Source of the DNA: Chromatiales bacterium
GTDB lineage: Bacteria > Pseudomonadota > Gammaproteobacteria > JAHELT01
DNA: 38,299 nt
Direction of reading: 5' to 3'
Assembly (NCBI GenBank): GCA_024644045.1
Contig: JAHELT010000027.1
Span: forward strand, 1 to 38,299
The notes beneath the pieces are model-generated. The model was not told the origin of the DNA. It saw only the letters and a list, made by a program, of their open reading frames with translations, and did not search any database. Made by a program: the position numbers and the translations under genes. This document shows positions 1 to 8,687 of this stretch, piece after piece (within the stretch, counting starts at the first letter, position 1; the number at the start of each line of letters is the position of its first letter).

Positions 1-417
1 GGTACCCCACATGAAGGGGATCACGTACTGGTTGCCCGGATCCCAGTTCTTGGACAGCTGCTGCTGGATGTCCTCGCGCAGGTGCTTCACGTTCGGCAGC
101 TTCGACTTGTCGAGCTTCTGCAGAATCCCCGCCGGGATCAGTCGTCCGATAGCGCTGCCGGAGTGACTTACGACGTCGTAGCCCGATCCGCCGGCCAGCA
201 GCTTGGCATCGGCGGTCTCGACCGAATCGTAGTTGTCGTAAGTCACCTCGATGTTGAACTCTTTCTCGAAGTTGGCGATGGTGTCTTCGCCGATGTACTC
301 CGCCCAGTTGTACACGTTGAGGGTGCCCTCGGCGGATGCCGTGGTCGCGCCCAGGGCGAGTGTTAGAGCCGCGGCCGGGGCGACCGCCCCTGCCAGCAAC
401 CGTGCAATGTTTCTCAT
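1..417 (-). CDS. Polyamine-type ABC transporter substrate-binding protein, 5' part only (PotF/PotD family)
   Basis: The first 139 codons are present and the gene runs off the left edge. The N-terminus is a Sec-type signal peptide with a hydrophobic stretch and an Ala-Ser-Ala cleavage site near residue 29. The mature protein begins like PotF (LNVYNWAEYIG), followed by DSVETADAKLLAGGSGYDVV, the pattern of periplasmic putrescine/spermidine binding proteins. The start is supported by a good GGAGAGG at 423-429, five bases from the ATG. It is the last visible gene of a minus-strand run, 164 bp after the acyl-CoA synthetase gene, so it may have its own promoter; the leader has an inverted pair ATCCCG (436-441) and CGGGAT (463-468). 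The ligand could be a polyamine or another cationic amine. The sequence does not settle this, and the rest of the transporter would lie outside the window. Confidence 0.88.
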   Translation of the reverse strand, partial: MRNIARLLAGAVAPAAALTLALGATTASAEGTLNVYNWAEYIGEDTIANFEKEFNIEVTYDNYDSVETADAKLLAGGSGYDVVSHSGSAIGRLIPAGILQKLDKSKLPNVKHLREDIQQQLSKNWDPGNQYVIPFMWGT

Positions 418-581
418 AGGAACCTCTCCAAGTTGATCCCGAATCTGTGTTCGACGGTTTTGCGGGATACCGGGTCTACCGCGCCGTCCCTCTTCGATCA
501 TCCGGTGACGCCATCATTTTCCAGAGCCCGATATTGCAGTAATTCGCGCTGCGTACCAAGTGAATTCGGCGCCCGGCGGCC

Positions 582-2645
582 TCACTTTGGTGCGGTGCAG
601 CGAAGCAGGACGTCGGCCGCGACGACGCCCCGCCCCCGGGGTCTCACCAGGAGCGGATTGATCTCCAGTTCGAGCAGCGTGTCGCGATGCTGCATTGCAT
701 AGTCGGCGATCTTGAGCACGGTTGCGACCAATGCCTCCCGGTCGGCCGGCGGCGCGCCGCGAAAGGCGTCCAGCAGCGGGAACGTCTTCAGTCCGCGCAG
801 GGCGCGCTCGATCTCTTCGCCGCTGGTGGGAAGGAGCAGCGTGGCGTGATCGGCAAGCATCTCGACCAGGATGCCGCCGGCGCCGAGCGACAGGACCGGG
901 CCGAACTGCACGTCGCTGACGATACCGACCAGCATCTCCGCCACGCTGTCCTCGATCATGCGTTCGACCAGGAACGTTTGGCTCAGCGCGCCCAGTTGTG
1001 CAACAGCATCCACGACGGCACGTGCGTCACACAGGTTCAGGCGCACCGCGCCCAGCTCGGTCTTGTGCGCGAGATCGTCGATCAGCGCCTTGACCACAAC
1101 CGGAAAGCCGAGCGACCGTGCGGCCTCGACCGCGCCGGCGGCATCCGTGCGGTGGCCCTCGGGCACGCTGATACCCGCCTTTTGGAGCACCGTTTTCGCG
1201 GTGTGTTCGTCAAACAGCCGGACTGCCTTGCCGTGTACGCCGCTGGTCCCGAGGGAGGCCGGTGCGGGTTCGCCAACCTGTGCGGCGCCGATGAAGGCCG
1301 CGGCACGGATGGCGGACAGGCATTCGTCCAGACCCTGCATCGGTGCGATGCCTGCCGCAACGAAGCGCTCGCGTGTGGCACGCGGGAAATTCTCCGGCAG
1401 TGTGGCAACGATGATCGGCCGGTTACCCGCCCGGCGATGCGCCGACATGAACGCGCGTTCGGCGCTCAGCCAGTCGCGATGGTCGCAGTTATCCGGATGC
1501 GGGTAATCGCAAACCAGCATGGCGACGTCGGTGTCGCTCGCCAGCACCGCGGCATAACAGTCCGTCAGCGCCTGCTCGTTGGCCCAGATGTAGGTGTGGT
1601 AGTCGAGCGGGTTGTGCACGGCCACGCGCTCGCCCAGCACCTCCTGCAGCGCTCTGGTCTGCACAGCGGGAAAGGGTGGCAGCTGCAGGTCCAGGTCGTG
1701 CGCCAGATCCGCTACCAGCCCGGCTTCGCCGCCGGAACAGCTCATCGATGCGATGCGGTTGCCCGGCAGCGCGCCGTGCATGTGCAGCAGCTTCAAGGTC
1801 TCGACGAACGTCGACAGACCGGCCACACGTGCTACGCCGTAACGTTTGAACAAGGCGGCATAAAGATCGTCGGTACCGGTCAGCGAACTCGTATGACTCA
1901 ACGCCGCTTGTGCGGCCTGGGCGGAACGGCCCGATTTCATCGCCACCACCGGCTTTCGGTGGCGCAGCGCATGGGCGCAGGCTTGCGCGAAGTGCCCGAT
2001 GTCCTTCACGCCCTCCAGATGCAGGCCGATTGCCGTGACGCGCGGATCGTCGACGAACGCCTCGATGTAATCGCCCACATTCAACACCGCCTGGTTGCCT
2101 ATGGAGACCACGTAGGCGAGCGGCAGCGAGCGTTGCTGCATCGTCAGGGTGACGCCGATGTTGCCGCTCTGCGTGATGATCGCAACACCGCTTTGCGCGC
2201 GCTCGCCGCCGTGTTGATCGGGCCACAGCGCGGCGCCGTCGAGGTAGTTGAGCAGCCCGTAGCAGTTCGGGCCGACCAGCGGCATGTCGCCGGCGGCCTC
2301 GATCAGTGCATGCTGCAGCTGCTCGCCGACGGCGTCGAGCTCTGCAAAACCGGACGCCAGCACCACGGCGCCGCCGCAGCCGAGCCGCGCGAGCTCGGCG
2401 ACGACATCGACCGTCGCTTCGCGGGCCACGCCGATGAACGCTGCGTCCGGGGCCTCAGGCAGCTCGCCGGCCGACGCATGACAGTGCAGTCCCTGCATCG
2501 TTTCACGAGTAGGGTGAACCGGCCAGAGCGGCCCCTGGAAACCGATGCGCTGACACTGGCGAACGACCTCTTCGGCGTGACGGCCACCGATCGCCGCGAT
2601 GTGACGGGGCCGCAGCAGGCGTGTCAGACGCGCGCTGTCCGGCAT
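582..2645 (-). CDS. ADP-forming acyl-CoA synthetase (acetate--CoA ligase/NDP-forming family)
   Basis: A 687-residue single-chain enzyme. An N-terminal CoA-binding Rossmann domain (about 1-130) carries a conserved GPNCYGLLN segment. Succinyl-CoA-ligase-like domains follow, including the SHTSSLTG motif whose His is the phosphohistidine in this family. The C-terminal third (about 470-687) is an ATP-grasp domain with GFPVVVKAL and HKTELGAVRLN. The family interconverts acyl-CoA + ADP + Pi with acid + CoA + ATP. The ATG at 2645 is chosen because it lies five bases after the stop of the acyl-CoA dehydrogenase gene and because family similarity begins there; the open frame further upstream has no family similarity. 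Within this carnitine cluster it may release betaine from betainyl-CoA with ATP gain, or activate gamma-butyrobetaine. Both roles are inference. The family assignment is firm, the substrate unknown. Confidence 0.88.
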   Translation of the reverse strand: MPDSARLTRLLRPRHIAAIGGRHAEEVVRQCQRIGFQGPLWPVHPTRETMQGLHCHASAGELPEAPDAAFIGVAREATVDVVAELARLGCGGAVVLASGFAELDAVGEQLQHALIEAAGDMPLVGPNCYGLLNYLDGAALWPDQHGGERAQSGVAIITQSGNIGVTLTMQQRSLPLAYVVSIGNQAVLNVGDYIEAFVDDPRVTAIGLHLEGVKDIGHFAQACAHALRHRKPVVAMKSGRSAQAAQAALSHTSSLTGTDDLYAALFKRYGVARVAGLSTFVETLKLLHMHGALPGNRIASMSCSGGEAGLVADLAHDLDLQLPPFPAVQTRALQEVLGERVAVHNPLDYHTYIWANEQALTDCYAAVLASDTDVAMLVCDYPHPDNCDHRDWLSAERAFMSAHRRAGNRPIIVATLPENFPRATRERFVAAGIAPMQGLDECLSAIRAAAFIGAAQVGEPAPASLGTSGVHGKAVRLFDEHTAKTVLQKAGISVPEGHRTDAAGAVEAARSLGFPVVVKALIDDLAHKTELGAVRLNLCDARAVVDAVAQLGALSQTFLVERMIEDSVAEMLVGIVSDVQFGPVLSLGAGGILVEMLADHATLLLPTSGEEIERALRGLKTFPLLDAFRGAPPADREALVATVLKIADYAMQHRDTLLELEINPLLVRPRGRGVVAADVLLRCTAPK

Positions 2646-2650
2646 TGCGC

Positions 2651-3814
2651 TCAGCGTAGTTCGAGCGGGCGCAGCAGCGCCCGGGAAATGATGTGGCGCT
2701 GTATCTCGCTGGTCCCTTCCCAGATGCGTTCGACGCGCGCATCGCGCCAGATGCGCTCCAGCGGCAGGTCCGACATCAGACCCATACCGCCGTGTATCTG
2801 GATCGCCTCGTCGGCGACCATGGCGAGCATTTCGGTCGCGTACAGCTTGGCCATCGCGTAATCCTGATCGGTGACGCTCCCGTGGTCGGCCCTCCACGCG
2901 GCTTTCAGGGTCAGCAGCTCCGCGGCGTCGAGCCGTGTGCGCATGTCGGCCAGCTTGAAGCTGACGCCCTGGAACTTGCCGATCGTCTGGCCGAACTGTT
3001 TGCGCGTGGCGGCCCATTGCAGGCACAGATCGAGCGCGCGTTCGGCTCGGCCCAGACACATGGCCGCGACCTGCAGGCGGGTTGCACCCAGCCAGTCGTT
3101 GGCTACGTCGAATCCTTTGTGCGCCTCGCCGAGCACGCTTGATCCCGGCACGCGGCAGTCGTCGAACTCGAGGATGCAGTTGTGGTAACCGCGGTGTGAG
3201 ACGGAATGGTAGCCGTCACGCACCGTGAATCCCGGGATGCCCTTGTCGACCAGGAACGCGGTGATCTTCTTGCGCGGCCCGCGTGCCGATTTCTCCACGC
3301 CGGTCGCGGCGAACAGGATCACGAAATCGGCGATATCGGCATGACTGATGAAATGCTTGGTCCCGTTGATGACATAGTCATCGCCGTCGCGCTCCGCGCG
3401 GCATTGCATACCGCGAAGGTCGGAACCGGCGTTCGGCTCGGTCATCGCCAGGCAGTCGATCTTTTCGCCGCGCACACAGGGCAACAGGTATCTTTCACGC
3501 TGCTCGCCGACGCAGGCCTGCAGAATGTTGCTGGGTCTCCCGACCAGGTACTGCAGCGCGAAACTGGCACGGCCGAGCTCGCTGTCCAGCAGCGTCATGG
3601 AAAAGTTGTCCAGTCCGCCGCCGCCGATGGCCTCCGGCATCGCGGCTGCATAGAACCCTGCGGCAAGTGCGCGCTGCTTGATCTGTTCGACCAGCTCCGG
3701 GCGCACCTGGTCGCTGCGTTCGACTTCTTCCTCGTAAGGATAGAGCTCCTGCTCAACGAAAGCCCGCGCGCTTTCGATGATCAGCTGGTGCTCGTGGCTG
3801 AGTTCGAAATTCAT
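2651..3814 (-). CDS. Acyl-CoA dehydrogenase (CaiA/gamma-butyrobetainyl-CoA dehydrogenase-like)
   Basis: A 387-residue FAD-dependent acyl-CoA dehydrogenase of full family length. Visible marks are the FAD-binding segment CLAMTEPNAGSDLRG, KHFISHADIADF, the RKQFG motif with QIHGGMG, and the C-terminal loop WEGTSEIQRH, where Glu366 sits at the catalytic-base position of short- and medium-chain enzymes. Its ATG overlaps the stop of the carnitine dehydrogenase gene in an ATGA, and the CoA synthetase gene starts five bases after its own stop, so the three are probably translated together. In this setting a gamma-butyrobetainyl-CoA or crotonobetainyl-CoA substrate is plausible, feeding carnitine formation. 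No enoyl-CoA hydratase (CaiD-like) is visible to complete that route. Electrons would normally go to an electron-transferring flavoprotein, which is not encoded here. Confidence 0.9.
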   Translation of the reverse strand: MNFELSHEHQLIIESARAFVEQELYPYEEEVERSDQVRPELVEQIKQRALAAGFYAAAMPEAIGGGGLDNFSMTLLDSELGRASFALQYLVGRPSNILQACVGEQRERYLLPCVRGEKIDCLAMTEPNAGSDLRGMQCRAERDGDDYVINGTKHFISHADIADFVILFAATGVEKSARGPRKKITAFLVDKGIPGFTVRDGYHSVSHRGYHNCILEFDDCRVPGSSVLGEAHKGFDVANDWLGATRLQVAAMCLGRAERALDLCLQWAATRKQFGQTIGKFQGVSFKLADMRTRLDAAELLTLKAAWRADHGSVTDQDYAMAKLYATEMLAMVADEAIQIHGGMGLMSDLPLERIWRDARVERIWEGTSEIQRHIISRALLRPLELR

Positions 3815-4803
3815 GGCCGTGTTTTCCGCTGCGCCGCCAGACGCTCTTCGTTCTTTCGCAGCACTTCGCCGGCCCCCACGCGGTAGGTGCGCAATGCCTG
3901 CATCACTGCGATCAGGCAGTCGTCGCGCAAGCGCTCGAGCTCCTTGATCGAGCGCCCGGCAGCCTGGGCTTCGCAACCCTGCGCCATGCGCTCGACCAGC
4001 GCCTGCGTGATCGGCGGCGGTTCGAGCCTGGTCCAGGGGAACTGCGACGGGTCGAAATGCTCGAGCATGTGCCGCATGCCGCCTTCACCGCCGGCCAGGT
4101 GGAAAATCAGACAGGTGCCCCAGATCGACCAGCGCAGTCCCGGCCCGTAGGCAATCGCGGCATCCAGCTCCTCGGTGGTGGCTACGCCGTCGTTCACCAG
4201 ATGCAGCACTTCCCGCCACAGCGCCTCCTGCAGGCGGTCGGACAGAAAGCCGGGGATCTCGGTGCGCACGCGCAGCGGGTGCATGCCGATGAACTCGTAA
4301 AAGGCGACCGCCTCGTCGAGTGCCTGTGCGCCCGTGTCCTTGCCGCCGAGCACCTCGACCAGCGGCAGCAGGTACACCGGGTTGAACGGGTGGCCAACCA
4401 GCACACGCTCCGGGTGCGCGCACTTCGCCTGAAACTCGCTCGGCAGCAGCCCGGAAGTGCTGGAGGCGATCGGCACATCGGCACGCGCCGCCGCATCCAT
4501 CTGGGCGTGCAGCGCGATCTTCAGCTCGATGCGTTCGGGGGCAGCCTCCTGAACGAAGTCCGCGCCTGCGCAGGCTTCCTCGGCGCTTTGCGCATAGCGC
4601 AACCGCTCCAGGCTCGCGCCTTCGTAGAGACCCAGCCGGGTCAACGACGGCCAGGCGTTTTCGACCGACGCCCGCAGGCGTTGCTGCCAGCCTTCGGCTG
4701 GATCCCATGCCACCACGTCCAGTCCGTGCGCGAGACAGCGCGCCGCCCAGCCCGCGCCGATAACGCCGCCTCCGATCACGGCGACCGTGTTGATCCGGCT
4801 CAT
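3811..4803 (-). CDS. cdhA: L-carnitine dehydrogenase (3-hydroxyacyl-CoA dehydrogenase fold)
   Basis: A 330-residue NAD-dependent dehydrogenase. The N-terminal Rossmann motif GGGVIGAG is at about residues 11-18. The core contains [27 protein letters not shown] and [15 protein letters not shown], a combination typical of L-carnitine dehydrogenases rather than fatty-acid 3-hydroxyacyl-CoA dehydrogenases; the His in GHPFNP is the expected catalytic residue. It oxidises L-carnitine to 3-dehydrocarnitine, which the enzyme encoded just upstream then cleaves. Start and stop overlap both neighbours by four bases (ATGA at 4800-4803 and 3811-3814), indicating translational coupling. Some bacterial carnitine dehydrogenases carry a fused C-terminal betainyl-CoA thioesterase. 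This one ends at the dehydrogenase length with a short basic tail, so that activity is missing here. Confidence 0.9.
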   Translation of the reverse strand: MSRINTVAVIGGGVIGAGWAARCLAHGLDVVAWDPAEGWQQRLRASVENAWPSLTRLGLYEGASLERLRYAQSAEEACAGADFVQEAAPERIELKIALHAQMDAAARADVPIASSTSGLLPSEFQAKCAHPERVLVGHPFNPVYLLPLVEVLGGKDTGAQALDEAVAFYEFIGMHPLRVRTEIPGFLSDRLQEALWREVLHLVNDGVATTEELDAAIAYGPGLRWSIWGTCLIFHLAGGEGGMRHMLEHFDPSQFPWTRLEPPPITQALVERMAQGCEAQAAGRSIKELERLRDDCLIAVMQALRTYRVGAGEVLRKNEERLAAQRKTRP

Positions 4804-5687
4804 GCGCGTTTCGTGAGCTGGAATTTCTCGCGCGCCGCCTCGGGCCCGACCACGTGGGCGCCGAGATTCTCGATCAGCGTGACAGCGCGTTCGACGAGCT
4901 GACCGTTGCTCGCGTGCACGCCGCGGCTCAGGTAGAGATTGTCCTCCAGCCCGACGCGCGCATTACCGCCGAGGCCCACCGACTGGGCGACGAAGCGCAT
5001 CTGATTGCGGCTGATCGCAAACGCGGTCCAGTTGGCACCGGGTGGCAGCAGCTCGACCATGGCCTTGAACACACCGACGTCCGCCGGCGCGCAGTAGGGG
5101 ATGCCCAGGCAGATCTGGAACAGCGGCGGCGCGTCGATCAGGCCTTCCTCGATCAGCTTGTTCGCAAACCAGATATGGCCGGTGTCGAAGACCTCGATCT
5201 CCGGGCGCACACCGAGCGCCTGAATGCGGCGTGCCATGGTGCGCAGGTGATCCACCGGGTTGGCCATCACGTAGTTGCCCTCGCCGAAATTCGCCGATCC
5301 GTTGTCCAGGGTGCAGATCTCCGGCAGCAGTTCCTCCACGTGAGCCAGGCGTTCCAGCGGCGGTGCCAGGTCAGTGCCGGGACCCGGGAACAGCGGTGCT
5401 TCGTTGTTGAACACCAGGTCGCCGCCCATGCCGGCAGTGAGATTCAGCACCACGTCGGTATCGCTTTCGCGCACCCGCGCGACCACCTCCCGGAACAGTG
5501 CAGGATCGCGGGCACCTTTGCCGGTCTGCGGGTCGCGCACGTGGATGTGCGCGATGGCGGCGCCCGCTTTGGCGGCCTCGATGGCGGCCGAGGCGATCTG
5601 CGCCGGCGTGACCGGGAGATCGGGGTGCTTGTCAACGGCGTCTGCGGCTCCGGTAACCGCGCAGGTGATGATGACCTCGTTATTCAT
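4800..5687 (-). CDS. cdhC: 3-dehydrocarnitine cleavage enzyme (BKACE/DUF849 family)
   Basis: A 295-residue beta-keto acid cleavage enzyme. It has the family start [12 protein letters not shown], the metal-binding [11 protein letters not shown] near residue 50, and [16 protein letters not shown] enzymes condense a beta-keto acid with acetyl-CoA and split it. The carnitine-specific member yields acetoacetate and glycine-betainyl-CoA from dehydrocarnitine. That specificity is inferred from the adjacent carnitine dehydrogenase, whose ATG overlaps this stop codon. The start at 5687 has a strong GGAGG at 5696-5700. The 165 bp upstream of it may hold the operon promoter. The product thioester needs a thioesterase or a CoA ligase/transferase; the only candidate nearby is the ADP-forming synthetase two genes downstream. 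Confidence 0.9.
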   Translation of the reverse strand: MNNEVIITCAVTGAADAVDKHPDLPVTPAQIASAAIEAAKAGAAIAHIHVRDPQTGKGARDPALFREVVARVRESDTDVVLNLTAGMGGDLVFNNEAPLFPGPGTDLAPPLERLAHVEELLPEICTLDNGSANFGEGNYVMANPVDHLRTMARRIQALGVRPEIEVFDTGHIWFANKLIEEGLIDAPPLFQICLGIPYCAPADVGVFKAMVELLPPGANWTAFAISRNQMRFVAQSVGLGGNARVGLEDNLYLSRGVHASNGQLVERAVTLIENLGAHVVGPEAAREKFQLTKRA

Positions 5688-5719
5688 GCCCGTGACCTCC
5701 AGAGCGTGTGCCCGACCTG

Positions 5720-5737
5720 CCGACCTTCAATGGTCGG
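5720..5737. promoter_or_regulatory. Inverted repeat in the gap ahead of the carnitine genes
   Basis: The arms CCGACC (5720-5725) and GGTCGG (5732-5737) are separated by six bases, in the 165 bp gap between the PuuA-like gene and the BKACE gene. The position, about 35-50 bp before the BKACE start, suits an operator or a small hairpin. No T-run follows on the minus strand, so it is not a convincing terminator. Confidence 0.3.
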
Positions 5738-5852
5738 GGCCGGGTATTGTGCAGGAATCGATTGCCACTTGATAAGCGCCGCGTGGCGCGGCTGCTGTGC
5801 TCCCGGTGGAACGGCGTCTGGCCGATGGCTTTGCGGCGAACGCGCGTCCCCC

Positions 5853-7262
5853 TCATACGCCCAGAAAATACCGGGCATACTCGAAGTCCGTGATGTGCGC
5901 GTCCTGCCAGGCCCGGTAGGCTTCGAGCTCGTTGCGCCGGCTCAGCAGGTACTGCCGCCACAGCGGCTCGCCGAAAATCTCCTGCGCCAGGGCCGCATCC
6001 TCGAACAGCTCGATCGATTCTTCGAATCTGCGCGGCAGCGGCATCGACTGCTGCGCGCTCAGCGACTCGCCCGACACCAGCTCGCCGGGCTCCCAGCGCT
6101 CCTCGATGCCTTTAAGGCCGGCGCCCAGCATGGCGATCACGCACAGGTAGGGGTTCGCGTCCGAGCCGGCGCAGCGGTGCTCGATGCGGCAGGCGTCGGC
6201 GGCAGGGCGGTTGATGGCACGCAGCGGTGCTACGCGGTTCTCGATCCCCCAGTAGACCTCTTCGGGCGACCAGGCGTTACGGTCCATGCGGCGGTAGGCA
6301 TTCATGGTCGGGCGGAACACCAGATGGGTGTCCCGCATGGCCTTCAGCAGCCCGGCCGCGTATTGCCTGGCCACCGGCGACACGGGCTCGACCGGGTCGT
6401 AGAACGCGTTGGCGCCGCTTTCGCTGTCCAGCAGGCACTGATGGATGTGCAGTCCCGAGGCGCTTTCGCCGCCGACCGACTGGAAGCGTGTCATGAACGT
6501 CGCAATAAGGCCGCGCTCCAGGCACAGCTCCTTCATGTGCTGCTTGGCGCGCACCGCCGCATCTGCCGCGGCCAGCGCCGGCAGCGGCTTGAGTGCGAAC
6601 TCGTACATGCCGTGCCCGTACTCGGAGACAAACGAGGCTGCCGGTGCGCCGATGCTTGTCATGCGCCGCAGGTATTCCTGGATGAGATCTTCGTAGTGCG
6701 GGGCGCGCAGCATGTCGTAGTTGGTGAAGCTGTGACCGTAAGGGCGCAGCTCCGCGAACCGCCCCGCGCCGATCAGCGCCTCGTCGTAGTGAAAGATGCC
6801 GAACTCGTACTCGAAAGCGAAACGTGCCTGGTAGCCCAGCGCATGCGCTCTCGCTTCGCACGCCTCCAGGCACGCACGCAGGTCGAGCGCGCAGGCCGAG
6901 CCGTCGTTCTCGAAGCTGTTCAGCATCACCGAGGCGGTGTCTGGACGCCAGCCGTGAATCACCGCGCTGCCGGGATCTATCAGCGCCTGGATGCTGCCAT
7001 AGCCGTTCTCGAGCGAGCAGATCGGCGCGTCGAACACCACGTCGCCCACCGGGGCGCCGTCGGCGTGACTGACGTTGTAGAGGATGGCATTCAGGGACTC
7101 GCCGCTGGCCGAAGCCTTGAACGGCGCGTACTTGGTGCGCAGCAGCCCGGTCAGGTCGGGGAACTGGATCTGCACGAACTCGACGCCCCGTTCCGGAAAC
7201 TCGCTGGCGATGCGCGCTATCTCGGCCTGGCGTTGCGCGATGGTCCTCTCGAGATCGGTCAT
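5853..7262 (-). CDS. Glutamine synthetase family protein (gamma-glutamylpolyamine synthetase/PuuA-like)
   Basis: A 469-residue protein of the glutamine synthetase superfamily. It has the N-terminal beta-grasp (about 20-110, with EFVQIQFPDLTG) and the catalytic domain with FEYEFGIFHYDE, the ATP-binding GLHIHQCLLD and NRVAPLRAINRP. Members such as PuuA join glutamate to putrescine or other amines using ATP, the first step of gamma-glutamylated polyamine degradation. The substrate is inferred from flanking polyamine-type transporters; GS-like enzymes acting on ethanolamine or aromatic amines look similar. The ATG at 7262 is preceded by GGGGGA on the minus strand. It is the first gene of the leftward run and is divergent from an ABC importer operon. 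No downstream puuB, puuC or puuD is seen in the window. Confidence 0.85.
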   Translation of the reverse strand: MTDLERTIAQRQAEIARIASEFPERGVEFVQIQFPDLTGLLRTKYAPFKASASGESLNAILYNVSHADGAPVGDVVFDAPICSLENGYGSIQALIDPGSAVIHGWRPDTASVMLNSFENDGSACALDLRACLEACEARAHALGYQARFAFEYEFGIFHYDEALIGAGRFAELRPYGHSFTNYDMLRAPHYEDLIQEYLRRMTSIGAPAASFVSEYGHGMYEFALKPLPALAAADAAVRAKQHMKELCLERGLIATFMTRFQSVGGESASGLHIHQCLLDSESGANAFYDPVEPVSPVARQYAAGLLKAMRDTHLVFRPTMNAYRRMDRNAWSPEEVYWGIENRVAPLRAINRPAADACRIEHRCAGSDANPYLCVIAMLGAGLKGIEERWEPGELVSGESLSAQQSMPLPRRFEESIELFEDAALAQEIFGEPLWRQYLLSRRNELEAYRAWQDAHITDFEYARYFLGV

Positions 7263-7327
7263 GGGTCCCCCACTGATGCTGAGCGAGTTTCCTCCCGCAC
7301 GCCGGCGCCGGATGCGGCGGTCAGCGG

Positions 7328-7356
7328 TTGCAGAGCCCGATGGTAGCATCAATAAT
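7328..7356 (+). promoter_or_regulatory. Candidate sigma70 promoter for the first ABC importer operon
   Basis: TTGCAG at 7328-7333 and AATAAT at 7351-7356 are separated by 17 bases. The -10 matches five of six consensus positions and the -35 three of six. It lies about 90 bp before the binding-protein start in the 185 bp divergent region and would leave a leader of roughly 85 bases. A motif match only. Confidence 0.4.
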
Positions 7357-7447
7357 GACTCGGCTACCGCGCAGGGAGTCAGCCGCCCGCAAGCTCCGTC
7401 GTCGGGCCAAGCCGCTCCAGCGCCCCACCAAGGGAGGAGCCCCCACC

Positions 7448-8611
7448 ATGTCTCAGAAAGCAAAAAAACTGACACGCCGCCGGCTGCTCAAGGCCACGGC
7501 CGCGACCGCCGGTGCGGCGATCGCCGCGCCCTACATCCGTAACGCACACGCCGCGACACCAACCGTGCGCATGCTGATGTGGGAGGACTACATCATCCAG
7601 GAGACCGTCACCGAGTTCGAGGAAAAGTACAAGGCGCGCATTGCGCCGCAGTTCTTCGACGGCAACTCCGAAGCGTTCAACAAGATGAAGGCCGGTGGCA
7701 CCGCCGATTTCGACCTGGTGATGGCCGACGGCTTCTGGCCGCGGCTTTACCTGCGCGACGGGCTGATCCAGCCGATCAAAGCGTCGCTGGTGCCCAACCT
7801 GTCTACCGCGTTCAAGGATTTTCAGCCCGGCGCCTACGATCTGCTGCACGACAAACCGGGCGGTACCCTGATCGGGGTAATGAACTGCTGGGGCAGCTAC
7901 GGCATCACCATGAACCTCGACCACATCGCCGAGGAGGACCGCACGTCGTTGAACGTCATGTTCAGCGAGAAGTACCGCGGCCACCTGTCGACCGGTGCGC
8001 GCTTCGAGGAGAACATCGCGATGGCCGGCATACTCGCCGCAACGCAGATGGGTACCGTCAAAGACCAGCGCCCCGACGGTCAGCCGTTCAACCCCTACAA
8101 GCTGACCGATGCGGAACTCGCCAGGGCCAAAGAGCTGCTGATCAAGCAGAAGGGCCTGCTGGTGACCCGCTACCAGGACTATGACGCTCTGCAGCGCCTG
8201 ATGCGCCCGGGTCTGGTCTGGGCATCGCCGGAATTCTCCGAGATCTACCGCCGGCTGACCCGCGCGCGCTGGGCGGGCGAGGTCGATTTCGAAGTCGCCC
8301 ACATGCTGCAGCCCAAGGAAGGCGGTCTCGGCTGGATCGACAGCTGGCAACTGAGCGCGGGCACGACCAACAGCGAGATCATCGAGCTCTCGCATCACTG
8401 GATGAACCACTACGTGAGCCGCGAAAGCATGAAACGCGTCGCCGGTATCGGGGTCGCGCCGTGCTTCGATGTGACCGATATGCTGCCCGAGCAGGAGGTC
8501 AAGCTGCTGATGCTCGACCGCACCGCGGAGCTGCGCGGCCTGCACATGTTCGATCAACCTTCCTCGCCGGAGAAGTGGGAGCGGGTCTGGTCCGAAGTCG
8601 AGGCCGCCTGA
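7448..8611 (+). CDS. Polyamine-type ABC transporter substrate-binding protein, Tat-exported
   Basis: A 387-residue periplasmic binding protein. The N-terminus has a twin-arginine signal: TRRRLLK at about residues 9-15, then an alanine-rich hydrophobic stretch and an Ala-His-Ala cleavage site near 35. The mature part begins VRMLMWEDYI and includes KMKAGGTADFDLVMADG, the layout of PotD/PotF-type spermidine/putrescine receptors. The start has a good GGAGGAG at 7433-7439. It heads an operon with an ATPase and two permeases. A perfect 12-bp GC-rich hairpin directly follows the gene and probably lets the binding protein be made in excess. Ligand unknown; polyamine, agmatine or a related cation is suggested by the agmatine deiminase later in the same run. 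Confidence 0.9.
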   Translation: MSQKAKKLTRRRLLKATAATAGAAIAAPYIRNAHAATPTVRMLMWEDYIIQETVTEFEEKYKARIAPQFFDGNSEAFNKMKAGGTADFDLVMADGFWPRLYLRDGLIQPIKASLVPNLSTAFKDFQPGAYDLLHDKPGGTLIGVMNCWGSYGITMNLDHIAEEDRTSLNVMFSEKYRGHLSTGARFEENIAMAGILAATQMGTVKDQRPDGQPFNPYKLTDAELARAKELLIKQKGLLVTRYQDYDALQRLMRPGLVWASPEFSEIYRRLTRARWAGEVDFEVAHMLQPKEGGLGWIDSWQLSAGTTNSEIIELSHHWMNHYVSRESMKRVAGIGVAPCFDVTDMLPEQEVKLLMLDRTAELRGLHMFDQPSSPEKWERVWSEVEAA

Positions 8612-8627
8612 GCCGCACCGCGCTGTC

Positions 8628-8655
8628 GACGCCGGCCCCGTCGGGGGCCGGCGTC
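8628..8655 (+). terminator. GC hairpin after the binding-protein gene (attenuator or mRNA stabiliser)
   Basis: A perfect 12-bp stem: GACGCCGGCCCC at 8628-8639 pairs with GGGGCCGGCGTC at 8644-8655, with a GTCG loop. No T-tract follows, so it is more likely a partial terminator or 3'-end stabiliser between binding protein and ATPase than a full stop. A similar hairpin lies at the same place in the second ABC operon (34368-34393). Confidence 0.6.
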
Positions 8656-8687
8656 ATCGTGTGATCCTGCGCCTGCAAAGCAGCGAT

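Noticed and set aside
687-2861. A 724-codon open frame on the plus strand opposite the acyl-CoA synthetase and dehydrogenase
   Set aside because: It is antisense to two genes with clear catalytic motifs. Its translation is rich in Arg, His, Gln and Ala with no recognisable motif, as expected of antisense frames in GC-rich DNA.
582-3059. An 825-residue version of the acyl-CoA synthetase starting at 3059
   Set aside because: The extra 138 residues lie antisense-free but within the acyl-CoA dehydrogenase gene and look like frame-shifted dehydrogenase sequence. The ATG at 2645 directly follows that gene's stop.
4854-7346. An 830-codon open frame on the plus strand opposite the BKACE and PuuA-like genes
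   Set aside because: Long but low-complexity in Arg, Gln, His and Val, no motif, and fully covered by well-supported genes on the other strand. It also crosses the intergenic gap at 5688-5852.
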